This document shows, in pieces, positions 63,302 through 64,000 of a stretch of DNA of 64,000 bases. Both the position numbers and the translations under genes were made by a program. Under the pieces are notes generated by a model. That model saw nothing but the letters and a program-made list of their open reading frames with translations, did no database searches and was not told the origin of the DNA. Position 1 is the first letter of the stretch. Each line of letters begins with the position of its first letter. The stretch covers positions 31,285 through 95,284 of the forward strand of contig JAZHSQ010000003.1 in NCBI GenBank assembly GCA_036454645.1, written 5' to 3'. The DNA is from Olsenella_K sp036454645. Its GTDB lineage: Bacteria > Actinomycetota > Coriobacteriia > Coriobacteriales > Atopobiaceae.

Positions 63302-64000
63302 GTGAGCGACGAGTTCGATGACCTGATCTTTACCAACCCCGTGTTCCACGAGAAGATCTGGGGAGGTCGCAGGCTCGAGACGGAGTTCGGCTACAAGATC
63401 CCGGACGGCAGCATCGGCGAGTGCTGGGCGATCAGCGCGCACCCCGCGGGAGACTGCACGGTCGCCGGCGGCGCGTACGACGGCAGGTACCTCTCGGACC
63501 TGTGGGAGCGCGAGCACGGGCTGTTCGCCGGCGCCTCGGGCGACCGCTTCCCGCTGCTGATCAAGATCCTCGACGCGCGCGAGAACCTCTCCGTGCAGGT
63601 GCATCCCGACGACGCCTACGCCGCCGCGCACGAGAACGGCTCGCTCGGCAAGCGCGAGTGCTGGTACGTGCTCTCCGCCGAGCCCGGGACCAAGATCGTC
63701 GTGGGGCAGCGTGCCCACGACAGGGCCGAGTTCGCGCGCATGGTCGAGGAGGGCCGCTGGTCCGAGCTGCTCTACGAGGTGCCGATCAAGGCCGGCGACT
63801 TCTTCCGCATCGAGCCCGGCACGATCCACGCCATCGAGGGGGGCGCGCTCATCCTCGAGACGCAGCAGTCCTCCGACGTCACCTACCGCGTCTACGACTA
63901 CGACCGCGTGCAGGCGGACGGCACGCGGCGCGAGCTGCACATCCCGCAGACGCTCGACGTGGTGGACTTCTCGCTCGTGCCGCCGGCGTCGGGCGAGGTC
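63302..64000 (+). CDS. manA: Mannose-6-phosphate isomerase, class I (3' end cut by window)
   Basis: An open frame runs from the GTG at 63302 (AAGGAGG upstream) to the window edge, about 233 residues. LIFTNPVFHEKIWGGRRLETEFGY, GECWAISAHPAGDCTV and LIKILDARENLSVQVHPDD (Zn ligands Gln and His) match type I phosphomannose isomerases of the Firmicutes ManA kind. KRECWYVL and FFRIEPGTIHAIEGGALILETQQSSDVTYRVYDYDR continue the match. It interconverts mannose 6-phosphate and fructose 6-phosphate. The gene begins about 180 nt after the macrodomain stop. Confidence 0.92.
   Translation, partial: MSDEFDDLIFTNPVFHEKIWGGRRLETEFGYKIPDGSIGECWAISAHPAGDCTVAGGAYDGRYLSDLWEREHGLFAGASGDRFPLLIKILDARENLSVQVHPDDAYAAAHENGSLGKRECWYVLSAEPGTKIVVGQRAHDRAEFARMVEEGRWSELLYEVPIKAGDFFRIEPGTIHAIEGGALILETQQSSDVTYRVYDYDRVQADGTRRELHIPQTLDVVDFSLVPPASGEV

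Noticed and set aside
1..64000. tRNA, rRNA and CRISPR arrays
   Set aside because: Reading the spacers on both strands showed no T-loop/acceptor arrangement, no rRNA-like sequence and no regularly spaced repeats with unique spacers.

Overview
The window is very GC-rich (roughly 70% by eye), gene-dense and strongly biased to C/G at third codon positions. Gram-positive actinobacterial traits include a sortase-type surface protein, two Pip/YhgE membrane proteins, HelD, a DUF3516-type Ski2-like helicase and a PPi-dependent phosphofructokinase. The most likely source is a Coriobacteriia genome (Olsenella/Collinsella-like); this placement is inferred from gene content and composition, not from a marker gene. 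No rRNA, tRNA, CRISPR array, prophage or intact insertion sequence was seen. The window cuts a cysteine desulfurase-family gene at the left edge and manA at the right edge.

Layout. 1-7 kb: small membrane proteins, a HAD phosphatase, pfp, a UPF0114 protein, a broken ClC-type chloride channel gene, tpx and a LOG-family protein. 7-13 kb: two coupled Pip/YhgE genes and a divergent AI-2E-family exporter. 13-17 kb: a LOR/SDH (ornithine cyclodeaminase-like) enzyme, a GNAT acetyltransferase and a CstA transporter with a clear terminator. 17.2-23.9 kb: a two-component system running into a dlt-like cassette (adenylation enzyme, acyl carrier protein, MBOAT, SGNH protein), the most system-like locus here. 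24-32 kb: metY, a BASS transporter, rsmJ, a Zn/Cd-type P1B ATPase behind a recognisable promoter and operator, and pepF. 32.1-36 kb: a duplicated non-coding unit and a frameshifted LRR cell-wall protein. 36-43.3 kb (minus strand): a Ski2-like helicase, helD, engB and a tyrosine phosphatase fused to a degenerate EIIA domain. 43.5-46 kb: a five-gene run of HIT, GCAxxG, NUDIX and two small membrane proteins. 46-48 kb: nitroreductase and an old-yellow-enzyme reductase. 48-53 kb: a sucrose/fructoside locus (EIIBCA, LacI regulator, divergent GH32). 53-57 kb: a PNPOx-like protein, a membrane-bound XRE regulator, larA and a divergent esterase-fold protein. 57-62 kb: a DMT exporter and a glgB operon. 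62-64 kb: a macrodomain gene behind a strong promoter and a candidate structured leader, then manA.

Main points for a second look: the dlt-like cassette, whose adenylation enzyme lacks the Asp that normally holds the substrate amino group; the phosphatase/dead-EIIA fusion; a 2-bp frame change in a short GC repeat at the signal peptide of the LRR surface protein; the non-coding leader of the macrodomain gene; and a 12-bp word (GTCCTTCTCGCC) that recurs far more often than base composition predicts, in genes and between them.
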